The notes: generated by a model from the sequence alone, not told the origin. A stretch of DNA of 64,000 nt from Congeria kusceri (GCA_027627225.1 CM051034.1:21064480-21128479), one strand, 5' to 3'; shown: positions 12,559-25,330, counted from the first letter of the stretch. Translations and numbers: made by a program.

Positions 12559-12689
12559 TGTTTCCAACACAGCTATGGGGTACTGAAGTGACATCACCTG
12601 CTATGGTCTGGTGTTGGGTTTTAACTTTTCGCCCTCAAACAGCAGGTTTTTCCCTTGGTATCAAATGCTGCCAAAGGAACTCCATATTC
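12559..12689 (-). pseudogene. Frameshifted exon remnant, unknown protein
   Basis: After an acceptor 'acttttag' (12691-12690) the minus strand reads EYGVPLAAFDTKGKTCCLRA and then, one frame over, HQTIAGDVTSVPHSCVGNI and MGMKYQQH before a stop. Composition and continuity suggest a once-coding exon with a single indel near 12624. The family is not recognised and no flanking exons were found. Confidence 0.33.
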
Positions 12690-12699
12690 CTAAAAGTAC

Positions 12700-13260
12700 A
12701 TGTAACACAAACATTTCTAAATTAGCAATTGTCAGTCAACATACCAATATATATACAATAATGTGTATGCATAGTTTATTATAATGCAATTTCAATTCAA
12801 TGCAATTCATTCAGTGTGGTGCATAGTAAATTCTTATTAATTATTTAATTTATAATGATAATGACAACTTAGAGTATCAATGAACTTGATCAACCTATTT
12901 TTCATCAGCAATGGCCTAAAATATGAAGTCAGTTTTGTATATTGTAGTATGGTAATGTAAGGCTGACAAGCTGTTTTCAGAGTTATTTTCGCCCTTTATT
13001 CTGTTCACCCTGTGTCATTGTCCCTGAATTAAACAATACTATTTTGTACAAGCAAATCAAATTTCTAACGATTTCCGACAAGTAAGTGGCGCTAACCAAA
13101 CCAATACCATGAGACTCACTCATGTCATAGCAATTTTCAAATCAAAGTTATTGTCAACAAACATTGGAATAAACACATTTTTTGCATGTTAAAGCACTAC
13201 TTAAAAATATCAAATTATATAAAGTTGTTCTGGTATTATTCTCAAAATACTGTTTGTCCC
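12700..13260. other. AT-rich intergenic DNA, nothing recognised
   Basis: Short open frames only. The last bases (13226-13260, 'ctcaaaatactgtttgtccc') resemble the 'tcaaaatactgcttgt' edge of the repeat units at 11.7-12.4 kb. Confidence 0.4.
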
Positions 13261-13264
13261 ACTA

Positions 13265-13585
13265 TATTGTTAGGGAAAGATCTAGGATCACAAAAGGTAA
13301 AGTATGCTGCTAAAAAGGAGCAGGGTGGGAAGCCGGACCAGTCTGTTTACATTTTCTAATAACTTGCTAAATCCAGAGATTTTATTAATCTTCTGCTTCT
13401 AATTATGGCTTTCAAGAATAGTCTATTCATTCGTGATTGAATATTGACAAAAATAAATTGCATTTTTAAAGACATTCATCATTTTGTGTTGACCAGACCA
13501 GAGGGGCAGCAAGGGGGAACCAAAAAGGAGCAGGGTGCAGCACCTGCTATGTCACTCTGTATCTTTATCTTTATTGTAGCATCAT
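13265..13585 (+). mobile_element. Dispersed non-autonomous element, single-unit copy
   Basis: This stretch matches 28143-28465 along its length: 'ctaggatcacaaaaggtaaa', 'gctgct', 'agcagggtgggaagccggac', 'aaagacattca', 'gggggaaccaaaaagg' and 'tctgtatctttatctttat' all recur in order. It contains only one diverged copy of the 65-bp unit that is amplified at 25.4-28.2 kb. The short open frame at 13444-13626 lies inside it and is not credible as a gene. Confidence 0.7.
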
Positions 13586-13599
13586 TAATGCTCTTGAAA

Positions 13600-14050
13600 A
13601 GTCACAGGAACCATGGCTATTGCTGATCTTTTATGCAGTATTTGTGTTGCTGTAAATAAATTCGGACAATTAACAAACATTGGTACCATACATTTTGCAC
13701 ATGGTTTCATGTTTTGGTCTAGACTTCTTTGTTGCAATGATCTTGTTTTAACCTGAATGGTGAAACAATTATAGTTTGTGTGTGTGCAAATTATCACTTT
13801 GACTGCAGTCACTGATTTAACCAGAGTTACGGGAAACACTCATTTCCATAGATGAGACGGTAGTCAAGCCGATTACTGTGGCCATAGTTAGCGTCTGAAT
13901 TGGCCAAAATTAGCGTCTGAATTCCGGCCTCAAACCAATAAATTACACAATGATCTGGAATACGAATGATATTTTATATTAAATGTATGAATTAATTCAA
14001 TTCTAACAATAAGCAATCGGCGCATAAACATTATTTATTTGTTTATTAAC
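13600..14050. other. AT-rich intergenic DNA, nothing recognised
   Basis: No repeat partner apart from faint 'gtggccatag' words near 13880 that resemble the 53-bp satellite unit. Confidence 0.4.
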
Positions 14051-14051
14051 A

Positions 14052-14155
14052 GCCAGTGACCTATGGCCACAGTAAAAAGCGATTTTTATGTAAAAATGAG
14101 ACAATGGCGATTTCTATAACAAAAGACGCATTTCAAGTGACATATGCCCACAGGT
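14052..14155 (-). repeat. Degenerate copies of the 53-bp 'ggccat' satellite unit, reverse orientation
   Basis: Words such as 'cagtgacctatggccacagt' and 'aagtgacatatgcccacagg', with 'gcgatttttatg' between, are the reverse complement of the outermost degenerate units of the array ending at 24.48 kb ('cataaaaatcgcc', 'gcgtctttttt'). Confidence 0.55.
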
Positions 14156-14759
14156 AATCGGGATTTATATGAGAATAGATAGTTTTCACGACGAGGTACA
14201 ATTTTATCGTAACACCGGTTGGCGGCCATATTGGAGGTATTCCCCAGACTAACTAAATATAGTAATATGACTCAACAAGAAAAATGCTCATTATTTCTGC
14301 AGCGTAAAATGACTAAAAATAACCGATATATATCCTACAAGTGTGTTCATATTCTGACTGTGTATGCACACGGCGATCAGAAAAACTATACAAGTTTTGA
14401 TGCTGTGAATAAGGTTGAATGTGAATGGACATCTGGCGTTTAGTTGTTATTGACAAGAAACATGTGATTAGCCTCATTTAATGGGGAAACAGTAAGTGTG
14501 TGCCGATGAAATATCTGTTTTGTAATTTATTGGTAGTTTGTACTTAACTTTCAAACCAGTGTTTTTTTACAATGATATGTTACTTTATGTACCATTTGTA
14601 AATTGTATCTGAATTACATGCACCTGCTGGCAGTCAGTGAGTCACTCCTTTCACGCTTGATTTAGTACAATAAGGGACATGGTCAATGAGGTCTATAAAT
14701 AATAATACAAAATGCTAAAACTATATATTTAAAATGTACATGTAATATTGTTATTTTAT

Positions 14760-14930
14760 TTAAGGTGATCCACTCCCAGCCTGACAAAGCCCTAAACCCC
14801 AGGTTCATCGCAGAGAAGATGGGCACATTCTAAGCCAGCCACTGCGACTGCAAGGTTGTGGCGAAATGTGTACACATGTAGCAGCTTTGATGTTTTCGGT
14901 GTTGGCCACCATTAAACTTAATGATTACGT
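14760..14930 (+). pseudogene. Broken SWIM-type zinc-finger exon
   Basis: After a 'ttttatttaag' acceptor (14754-14765) the sequence reads VIHSQPDKALNPRFIAEKMG, a stop, ASHCDCKVVAKCVH and, after a 2-base shift, HVAALMFSVLATIKL. C-x-C followed by C-x-H and a hydrophobic helix is the SWIM zinc-finger pattern found beside YqaJ-type nuclease domains in many invertebrate multi-copy genes. The in-frame stop and frameshift make this copy dead. No YqaJ domain follows. Confidence 0.45.
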
Positions 14931-15117
14931 CTTGCTGTAATTAAATTTATTAATGCATTTTGGAATATTCTATTTTGTTTAACTTTCATATCTCCAATGT
15001 TGTTATGTACAGTATCTATAAATTTAAGATTTCTCTAATTATTGGTATTATATATTTTAATGTGTATTATATTATGAATATTGTATAAAAAATAATACCT
15101 AAAGTAAACAATGAAAT

Positions 15118-15660
15118 ATTGGTATTATTTATATTAATGTGTATTAGATTAACAAAACTTCAGAATCAGTAACCCCAAAACCTCAAGAATGTTGAGTACA
15201 AATAAAGATTCCATGGTTTTGATGCATTTTTTATTGTTATCAACCTGTATTTTTCTTTTAATATGTAGGGTTTCTAAATAAAATAGTTGATCACTATACA
15301 CTGCATGTCATTGTGTTTATATTTTCTTTTCTTGACTAGCAATACAAAGTAGACACTTTCATTTTTATTTATAATTTTGTTTACCCAAAAATACTGTTGA
15401 ATACGGCGAAAAATCCAAACAAACAAACAAACAAACATTTTAATGTGTATTATATTATTAACAAAATTTCAGATTCAGTAACCCCCAAACCCCAAGAATG
15501 TAGAGTACAAAGAAAGATGCCATGTTTTTGATGGATTAATTTTTTTATTGTTATCAACCTGTATTTTTGTTGTAATATGTAGGGTTTCTTAATAAAATAG
15601 TTGATTACTTTAGACTGCATGTCATTTTGTTTATATTTTATTTACATGAAAAGCAATAAA
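15118..15660 (+). repeat. Two diverged direct copies ~310 bp apart
   Basis: 15130-15335 and 15443-15650 share 'aacaaaacttcagaatcagt', 'aacctcaagaatgttgagta', 'ttattgttatcaacctgtat' and 'aatatgtagggtttct' in order at roughly 85-90% by eye. A (CAAA)n run at 15417-15437 separates them. Confidence 0.8.
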
Positions 15661-16590
15661 AAGTAGACAGTTTTAATACGTGTAATTATTTATTTACACT
15701 ATTCCTCATTAAGCAGTGAGAAAATAGTTAATTTGTCTTTGTTCAGTAATAATATCATTACAATTACCAAATTATAAGATCATGCTCAAACCAATACCAT
15801 ATTTATATATATCAAAAACATCAATTCAAACAATTTATTTATGATCACACAATCATTATCAATAACATCACACAAACACCTACAATTTGTTATTCAATAT
15901 TAAACAAAGTGGTGGCTAGATTCTCGGTGTGTCCATCTGTCGGTCTATTCTCCTATTTATCAAAAGCGTGCGTCTGAATGGTCCCTGTCGAGTAATTTTG
16001 ACATCTTTTCTAAAACATAAAATGACACAATAGATTAATAGTTAAGCAAACTGCATAAATGAAAAGATTTTGGATCACCATTTAAACTGCTATTTGTTAT
16101 GCTAGTGGAAAAAATCAAAATATTCTGTCATTGTGAAGAATGTAGTTAAATATGTATTAAGGCTAATTTTTAAATAAGGACACATTGTCCTGAAATTATC
16201 ACCCACATTCACAGATTGACAATGACACGTCGATTAATAACTACAAATTATTTATCATAACTGTCAAAATACTTTAGCTAATGTGGTCAGAACATATTCC
16301 AATGATCTTGAAACGTTTGCCACTCAGGAGATGGAGATTGACACTGAAAGCCATGCAAGCCTTTTTCTTCCAACAATTAACGATTTTTTTACACTTGTAG
16401 TTATTATATCTGGTATCTGTATGATTGACCCGTATTTCTCTCTATTCGAAAGATTATGACCGCCAATAATAATCCGATAATTAGCTGTTTTGTTGAATTT
16501 ATCTAAAATAGGTAACTGTTGTTATTGTACACAGAGGAAAGAAAACCGCCAATATGGCCACCGCGCACGCTCGCTGAGCGTGAAAACGGT
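15661..16590. other. AT-rich intergenic DNA, nothing firm
   Basis: A plus-strand open stretch at 16331-16462 (EMEIDTESHASLFLPTINDF) follows an acceptor-like 'gccactcag'. It could be an upstream exon of the gene at 16.87 kb, but no good donor closes it. Confidence 0.3.
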
Positions 16591-16595
16591 CTATA

Positions 16596-16800
16596 TACGC
16601 ACGTCCAGTGACCTTTGGCCACAGTAAATGGCCATTTCTATGGCACATCCAGTGGCGTATAACCACACCACAGTAAATGGCAATTTCTATAATAATATAC
16701 GCACATCAAGTGGCCTATGGGCACAGTAAATGGCCATTTCTATGACAATATACGCACATTCAGTGGCCTAAAGCCACAGTAAATGGCCATTTCTAATCCA
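16596..16800 (-). repeat. Four copies of the 53-bp satellite, reverse orientation
   Basis: The units read 'cagtggcctatgg.cacagt', 'aaatggccatttctat' and 'aatatacgcacat', the reverse complement of the 22.16-24.49 kb array. This short block faces the large array across 5.4 kb and ends 75 bp before the first recognised exon of the plus-strand gene. Confidence 0.85.
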
Positions 16801-16873
16801 GGATGTAGTGGCCATTACTTGATACATACAGCTATTTAAAAAATACTCTTCGAATTATACCTCTGTTCAACAG

Positions 16874-19800
16874 AAAACTTGTTTACCTGACAAAAACAGA
16901 TTGTCTGGTAAGACTGTTTTCTCTGTAATTGTTTTTAGATGAAAGCAGCATTATAGCGCTGTATCGAAATAGTGACGTTCCCTGGCAAAAAAGGTAACAT
17001 CAGTTATTCAAAATCATGGTGACATGAAACATACATATTTAATCACTTTTAAAGAATTGATCAGGATTTAAAATGTGAATACTCACAACAAGTTAGCATT
17101 CATGTATGACGCTGTATTACGCTAAAAACATTCACATTTGAAAAAAAGAATGCTTATTTAACTTGAATAGTGTTGTTTTGTACATTTAAGTTGCTATAAC
17201 ACGAAATGTAATTTCGGAAGCATTGTTTTAATTTCTAGTTCATCTTGTATATGCTTCATCCTTTATAGCAAAGAGAAGTGGCTGCAACGCCACTGTGACT
17301 TTGTAACAAAGAACAATTTCCCAAGATTGAAGGGTTATGGATTTGGAGTTTTTTCACGAGAGGTATGCCTTTACCATTTTCATGTTTTGTGTCTTCAACT
17401 GAAACTGCTTAGTCCTGAAAACACATTACATTTTGACAGAGTTATGGCCCGTTTCCGTCTTGGATTCCCTAAAAACACGTTTCCGGACAAGAACTAATGA
17501 AAGGCTTGACATATTCAAATAATGTTTGGTACACATGTGTACCATCATAAAATACAGGTCAAAGCTCTTTTTTGGTTACAAACCATTTCATGTTGGCTGA
17601 GTTATGTCTTTTCTACTTAGTTTTCCTAAAAACGGTTTCCGGATAGTAATCATGAAAGGGTTCACATATTTAAATGTTTGGTACTTATGTGTAACATCAT
17701 ACAAAACAGGCCAGGTTTGCCTTTGGTTAAAAAAAAACAAATGTTGAGCGAGTTATGTCCCCTATTTTTGAACTTAAACTTTTTTAAATACATTGTTTCC
17801 GGATGATAACCTATGAAGGATTTAACATAATTAAATCATTTTACTACGCAGGTGTAACAGCACAAAAGACAGGTCAAATTTGACGTACAAAACACGTAAT
17901 GTTAACATAATTATGGCCTCTTTTCAACTTAAAATCCTAAAAAAAACGTTTTCGGACAATATCTGTTGAAATGCTTCAAATATGTACTTTTTTAGGTACT
18001 TAGGTGTAACATCATAAAATACAGGTAAAACTAGACTTTGGTTACAAACCACTAAATGTTGAAAGAGTTATGGCTCCTATTGAACTTAATTGTGTCCAAA
18101 TACACAGTTAAACATGAATTCACAAATTAAAGCATTCTCTTTGTTCTATTTCTTTCAAATGGATGCCATAGTTTTGTGACAAGGCCATATGGTGGCGGGT
18201 TATTCGTCATTCATGTGACAATTCTAGTTAGGATTTTTTTCCTTTCAGGCTCTTCTGATGGTAGAACAACACGTCAGAGATAGATTTGTGAAGAAATTAG
18301 GGTAATTTGATAATGCATCTAGTGTGCATGTTAGGTGGCGTCCACGTTCTAATGTTAAGGAGCTTGTGGTAGCTTAAATATCCAGATAAAATGAGCATTA
18401 TTTTTGAACATTAAAAGAACATTGAATTTGAAACGTTTTGTAACTCAATAACATGGGATGAGCTAACGCTTTTATGGTTTATGTACTTATATTATTGTAT
18501 GGCGATGTATAGTGGTTTGAAAATGTAAATCAATATACCACATTCTTGTCCGCGCTCTAAGTCGACTGTTTAATCTAATATTCGCTAAACTCGATGAGAC
18601 GCTTGTGGGCATGCAATCCCGGTCAAGTTCGATAGTCAGCCAAATTGACCCAGTAACTGCAGAGTTATGGCCCTTGAATAATCTGTGTTGGCCTTTTTAG
18701 CCTTGGCCGCTCTTGAAGTCCAACAGTTTTCATCTAATTTTCCCTACCTTTATATTTTAAAGATTGCTTTGGACTAAGAAAGGGCATTACAACTTTATAA
18801 ACATCTCGTGTTGCTACAATTTGTGTTCTTTTCTCTATTTGAAATACATACACGGAAATATGTATTATTAAATATGCCAGCTGTAGGTTTGTAAATCGTG
18901 CTGTAACTGAGGATATTTATAACAGGCTGTGTATTTCTTTTTGGTGTCCAACAAAATATTCATATTATTATATGTATTTCAGTGAATGTTTTTTTTTAAA
19001 TGTCAGCCCATTTACAATTCAAGCCAGCATTTATTACGCAAACAGAAGCCTTAAACGGGTGTTTTCCACAGATACAATGTAAGTTCATTGTGGATATATT
19101 TGTTTCATACATGGCAACTGTGCACATGTAAATCAAATTAATTGTGTAATTATTTAAGTATCTAAAATAAATAAAATTTGACATTTCATAACGTTAATAA
19201 AAATATACTTTTTATTGTAGTTTATTTTAGTTTGGTGTACATATTATTTGGTACACGTATCTGCTTAACAATGTCAGATTTATGACTAATATTTTTCTTG
19301 TTTTTATATAACAGACTAGCTTACGAGTATGTCAGCCAAGTTTTGTTTAAAGAAGCCTTAGTTGCTATACTGGAAAATGTGAGTATACAACTGTAAATAA
19401 ATACTACGTGATTGTTTGGTACAGTACCCTGTAAATACATAACACATCAAAACTGCATTTATAAAAAAAATCATGAAGTTTTGGAATGTTGCACCAGTTT
19501 TGAAACTGTTATATAGAATGCCTAAAAACAATTATATTTAAAAATCAGATATTATTTGTTAGTCAACTGAAAACCTATTCGGCTCTGAAGGATATGTGGT
19601 ATTAATTTTTTAAAGAATAAGAAAATGTATCAAAGTTGTTTCAGCAATAACTGAAGATTGTGAAATGGTGTGTTAAACATTGGGAAGCTTCGTGAATTAT
19701 TTTTGTAAAAAGTACTATTGTTTCAGATTTAATTTAAAGCATACATATATACCAAAAATTCGAGTTATCATGTGTCTGTATCTTGTTAGATAAAAACTGT

Positions 19801-21003
19801 AACAATTAATTACTTGCCACTTTGCTACCATACGATGTATATGTGATAACTGGATCAGCAGCTAACCTGCTTTTTTCTTACAACTTTATGATTACAACTT
19901 TAAAAAGATATCAAGTTAGTAATCAAATCAGTGAAAATGCATTTATGCATTATGTGTGTCCTTTTTACTTCACAGGCGTGAAGACAAAGCATGAATTACA
20001 AGGTCAGAGTCTCCAAAACTGATTTCTTCAAACTTACAGTACTGGTAGACATGGATCAGTTGTGAATTAATGTGGGACTTATACATGCGCTTAATTTTAT
20101 ACTGTTCACTGTTGGACAAAGCACTGTGTCCACAGGTACATAGAGTTAAGAACCAACAGTATAGGGTATATTTGTATTAATTTGTTTTATGCTCACCTGA
20201 TTCAATGGTGCGCTGTTCAACCATTAATGGAGCATCCACAAAAATCGTGAATTTGAGAAATAGTGTTTGATGTTTACTGTGAAATATTATATGTTCATAC
20301 AGTTTAAAAATACATCTATGGCATTATCTGTGTATATGATAGTATTAATTATTACAACTATTACTTATTTTAAGTGTCTGCTTTATTTAGTTAAATGCAA
20401 CATCAACATATTGAAGTATATTTTCTATACATTTTAATAATTGATAATATGACAAGTTATTTCTGTAACTGTATACGTTCTTAATTTCATTATTATTATT
20501 GTTGAAAATGTCTATATATTTCTATATTATGATTACATAAAACATACTGCACTGTATGTTTATAGATCAGTCATTTTGTACAAAAATATATTGCATTAAT
20601 ACGCCCATGCTTTGGTGTTTGTATATAGGAAAAAAATGACACTGCATGATAACCTATTGAATTAATTTGAAGTATATATAAGACAATGACAGACAGATGT
20701 GCGTGTGGTTTTTAGTAATTTATTTACCGTGCAACAATAGACTGGGGAACTAATACAGTAAGTAAATAACTATCAACCCTGATAATGCTTGCAATATTTT
20801 GCTTTTCATTATTGTATTCAAAAGTGTTTTAAATTATGTTAGTTTTTTTCCTGAGAGCCTAGCAGTTAGTTTGTTCTCATCTAAGTAAAAGGAACAATAT
20901 ATTAACTACGTAACTTGTTTTATGACATTGGAAGCCTAAAATCAAGGCATTTATCCATGAAGCTGAAAACTGCTTCCCATCCGCATGTCTGAACATTGAA
21001 AGG
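16874..21003 (+). CDS. Multi-exon gene, unknown protein (internal exons)
   Basis: Six exons chain in phase without stops: 16874-16907, 16939-16993, 17269-17362, 18249-18301, 19315-19378 and 20947-21003. Each has an AG acceptor and a GT donor (GTAAGA, GTAACA, GTATGC, GTAATT, GTGAGT, GTATGT). The acceptor of the last exon has a weak pyrimidine tract; the rest are good. The reading includes KTCLPDKNRLS, DESSIIALYRNSDVPWQK, NFPRLKGYGFGVFSRE, ALLMVEQHVRDRFVKKLG, LAYEYVSQVLFKEALVAIL and AFIHEAENCFPSACLNIER. The protein looks soluble, charged and helical, with no signal peptide or membrane segment in this part; I do not recognise the family. The 5' end is missing (exon 1 here starts at phase 0). A likely last exon is at 29252-29314. 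The intron between the first two exons would be only 31 bp. Confidence 0.65.
17370..18120 (+). repeat. Five imperfect ~155-bp repeat units inside an intron
   Basis: Units repeat 'gagttatggccc.tttt', 'ctaaaaacacgtttccggac', 'tgaaaggcttgacatat', 'ttggtac..a.gtgtaacatcat' and 'aaaacaggtcaaa'. They lie between two exons of the 16.9-21.0 kb gene. A related single unit is at about 18640-18740. Confidence 0.7.
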
Positions 21004-21009
21004 GTATGT

Positions 21010-22150
21010 TACAAATTGTCAGATATCATATAGGCATATTGGTCCGCTCATACGAGTACAAGTCATTAGACACGATATATGTTTTTGTTTAAAACACATT
21101 CTATTTTCTTTTGCTTGTGGTTTTCTTCTATGTCTTGCCACAGTCTTGTTATGATCTCACTTAATGTCGATTACTTATTATAGTTAGTGAGAAAATGTTA
21201 TTTTTTATGTAAGGGGAGACAACCCAATAGTAAGCGGAAATAACCAAATATTGGCTTCAAATAGTTGGTTGTTGGTGAACTTGATTTATACTTAGGTGAG
21301 CGACCACGAACACTTTGACCATCTTGTTTAGATACATTAATCTGTATCAACTGGGTACGCTATTATGACAAAGTATGCAACACATTTTAACCAGACAGAC
21401 ATAGCTATTTTGATATTTTTTGCAGCAATAATGTTTATTGACAATAAATTATGTTAATAATAATAAATAATTGATTTAATACTGGCTTTTATGGAGCGTG
21501 TTGTTTGGCTCAGTTATCAAAATGTTTATTTCAGTACAGACCATCTTAAGATGTTTTTTTTTTTTTTTCAAAGAATTATCATTTTGCGCAACATATGTAT
21601 GAAGTCAGTACTATTGATGTTTGAACTATAACTGTACTTAATTATGTTTTGACATACATGTATGTTAATATTGATATGTATATATTTTAAATATATCAAT
21701 GATCAATTCTTTGGTAAAAAAAAATGCATACTAGTCAAGGGATGTTGAACTTAAATTAAAATCGGATGCAGTTCTCTTGGCTTAAAACCTGAATAATCAT
21801 TGCTTTCCTTCTTTTCCTTTTAGCCCAATATGTATAAAAGAGTCTGCTAAGTGAACATTTATTTGTTTAAGAACCCCTGCCTGTATAATCGTACTTCCTT
21901 TGCACAACATATATCTAATCGACATACAATTGGAAATAATTGAATATATTGGTATGTTGGCATTGAATCCGATCACAGTTAACTCAATACCCACTGGATG
22001 ATAGTCCCATATTCACACATACAACACTATGTACTGCTGATATTGATAACTGGGTATGGAAGTAATAAGCAAACAGACGTCGAAGGGTGTTTAAAAAAAA
22101 TCACAAAACAAACAAGAATTTCTTGTGATATTTTAATGTGATAGCGCATT
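21010..22150. other. Intronic or intergenic AT-rich DNA
   Basis: Two acceptor-like sites followed at once by stops (21144, SCYDLT and stop; 21424, Q and stop) could serve as alternative terminal exons of the upstream gene. An AATAAA lies at about 21441. Nothing decides between these and the exon at 29252. Confidence 0.3.
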
Positions 22151-22159
22151 TTGTTTTCA

Positions 22160-24490
22160 AGATACAAGCACAATCAAATGCATAGAAATGACCATTTACT
22201 GTGGCCATAGGCCACTGGATGTGCGCATATTATCATACAAATGGCCATTTACTGTGGCCATAGGCCACTGGATGTGCGTATATTATCATAGAAATGGCCA
22301 TTTACTGTGGCCATAGGCCACTTGATGTGCGTATATTATCATAGAAATGGCCATTTACTGTGGCCATAGGTCACTGGATGTGTGTATATTATCATAGGCA
22401 TGGCCATTTTATGTGGCCATAGGTCACTGGATGTGTGTACATTGTAATAGAAAAGGCCATTTACTGTGGCCATAGGCCACTGGATATGTATATATTGTCA
22501 TACAAATGGCCATTTACTCTGGCCATAGGCCATTGTATGTGTGTATATTGTCATAGAAATGGCCATTTACTGTGGCCATAGGCCACTGGATATGCGTATA
22601 TTATCACAGAAATGGCAATTTACTGTGGCCAAAGGCCACTGGATGTGCGTATATTAACATTGAAATGGCCATTAACTATGGCCATAGGCCACTGGATGTG
22701 CGTATATTTACATTGAAATGGCCATTTACTGTGGCCATAGGCCACTGGATATGCGTATATTATCATAGAAATGGTCCTTTACAGTGCCGGTAGGCCACTG
22801 GATGTGCGTATATTATCATAGAAATGGGCATTTACTGTGGCCATAGGCCATTGGATGTGCGTATATTGTCATAGAAATGGCCATTTACTGTGGCCATAGG
22901 CCACTGGATGTGTGTATATTGTCATAGATATGGCCATTTACTATGGCCATAGGCCACTGGATGTGTGTATATTCGCATAGAAATGGCCATTTACTGTGGC
23001 CATAGGCCACTGGATGTGCGTATATTGTCATAGAAATGGCCATTTACTGTGGCCATAGGCCGCTGGATATGCGTATATTATTATAGAAATTGCTATTTAT
23101 TGTGGCCATAGGCCACTGGATGTTCGTATATTGTCACAGAAATGGCCATTTGCTGTGGCAATAGGCCACGGGATAGGCGTATATTATCATAGAAATGGCC
23201 ATTTACTGTGGCCATAGGCCATTGGATGTGCGTATATTGTCATAGAAATGGCCATTTACTGTGGCCATAGGCCACTGGATGTGTGTATATTGTCATAGAA
23301 ATGGCCATTTACTATGGCCATAGGCCACTGGATGTGTGTATATTCGCATAGAAATGGCCATTTACTGTGGCCATAGGCCACTGGATGTTCGTATATTGTC
23401 ATAGAAATGGCCCTTTACTGTGGCCATAGGCCGCTGGATATGCGTATATTATTATAGAAGTTGCTATTTATTGTGGCCATTGGCCACTGGATGTTCGTAT
23501 ATTGTCATAGAAATGGCCATTTGCTGTGGCAATAGGTCACGGGATGTGCGTATATTATCATAGAAATGGCCATTTACTGTGGCCATAGGCCATTGGATGT
23601 GCGTATATTGTCGTAGAAATGGCCATTTACTGTAGCCATAGGCCACTGGATGTTCGTATATTGTCATAGAAATGGCCATTTACTGTTGCCATAGGCCACT
23701 GGATGTGCGTATATTGTCATAGAAATGGCCATTTACTGTGGCCATAGGCTACTTGATGTAGGTATATTGTCATAGAAATGATCATTTACTATGGCCATAT
23801 GCCACTGGATGTGCGTATATTCACATAGAAATGGCCATTTACTGTGGCCATAGGCCACTGGATGTGCGTATATTGTCATAGAAGTGGCCATTTTCTGTGG
23901 CCATATGCCACAGGATGTACGTATATTGTCATAGAAATGACCATTTACTATGGTCATATGCCACTGGATATGCGTATATTCGCATAGAAATGGCCATGTA
24001 CTGTGGCCATAGGACACTGGATGTGCGTATATTCACATAGAAATGGCCATTTACTGTGGCCATAGGCCACTGGATGTGCGTATATTATCATAGATATGGC
24101 CATTTGCTGTGACCATTGGCCACTGGATGTGTGTATATTATCATAGAAATGGCCATTTACTCTGGCCATATGCCACTGGATGCGCTTTTTTTTCAAATAG
24201 AAATGTCCATTTATTGTGGCCATGTGTCACTTAATTTAAGTCTATTATCATAGAAATGGTCCTTTAATGTGGCCATAGGCCACTGGGTGTGCGTATATTA
24301 TCATAGAAATGACCATTTACTGCGGCCGTAGGCCACTGGATGTGCGTATATTCACATAGAAATGGCCATTTACTGTGGCCATATGTCACTTAATTTACGT
24401 ATATTATCATACAAATCGCCCTTTTCTTTAGCCATAGGTTACTTGATATGCGTCTTTTTTCATAAAAATCGCCATACGTCACCTGATATG
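22160..24490 (+). repeat. 53-bp minisatellite, about 43 copies
   Basis: The period is 53 bp (for example 22201, 22254, 22307). A unit runs 'atggccatttactgtggcca', 'taggccactggatgtgcg', 'tatattatcatagaa'. Each unit holds a 7-bp inverted repeat (atggcca/tggccat) and an overlapping tggcc/ggcca dyad. The edges decay into diverged units (24180-24490). Open frames here on both strands are satellite translations. It shares only its period, not its sequence, with the 8.3-kb array. Confidence 0.95.
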
Positions 24491-25330
24491 CAAATATTTC
24501 CATAAAACTAGCAATGTACTCTAGTAATATACATTTGAAGCATTTATTCATGTAGTTGTTTATTTCAAAATAAATATTGTTAAAGTGTCAACTATTATTA
24601 GTGGATTGATATTAATTCGTAGATTTAATATAAATTTTAGCCCTTATTCCAGATCAAACAAAGTTATTTTATAATTCAATAGTATAAAGCCTAAAATCAT
24701 ACACTTGAACTATGGCATGAAAGTCACTTAAGGCCACAGTGACTATCTCGACAATGGAAAAGAGTCGTTCCCAGAGTTACCCGTATATAAATGTTTTGAA
24801 CCATGCCCCACTATTATTCAATGGCTAACATGCAACCATTATGAATATAATGTTGTAATTTAATGGAGAACATTATAAAATTACAAACAAGCCTGGATAT
24901 TCATTTATAGAAAATAACATTTTAACTAGATTAAACTATTACATTGGATAACACTCAATTACTAATATAGGTACACTACCCTTAGCCGTAAGTAGTGTGA
25001 TGTTCTGACTAAACTTTTGTTCCACTACTGGTATATACAATTTTGTATTTTGGGGTGAAAAATCACGATCTTTTATAGCCAATTACGGGTATTACATCAC
25101 ATACCCATGTTTATAAAATGTGTGTTTACGACACAGTAAAATTGCATGGGCTTTTTGTGTATTCAAAGTTAGAATTGTTATTGTTCTGAATTGGAAACGG
25201 AACCATATTTTTTCTAGAAATTTCAATAAATGTTTTTTTATTGTTTGTGAAATAATCTAAATGTGGATATTAACAATGAAAAACATTTGATTTACCTTGT
25301 TTTTTTATAAAATGTCAAAGAACTATTCTG
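24491..25330. other. AT-rich DNA, nothing recognised
   Basis: No exon or repeat partner seen. The end (25230-25330) may be the outer part of the element that holds the 65-bp array. Confidence 0.4.

Noticed and set aside
16331..16462. Extra upstream exon of the 16.87-kb gene (EMEIDTESHASLF..)
   Set aside because: Acceptor-like start and open frame, but no convincing donor and a composition drifting to AT-driven residues. Not added to the gene.
22572..24223. Several 70-94 residue open frames with repeated 'HPVAYGHSKWPF'-like words
   Set aside because: Translations of the 53-bp satellite. The period is not a multiple of three and both strands are open.
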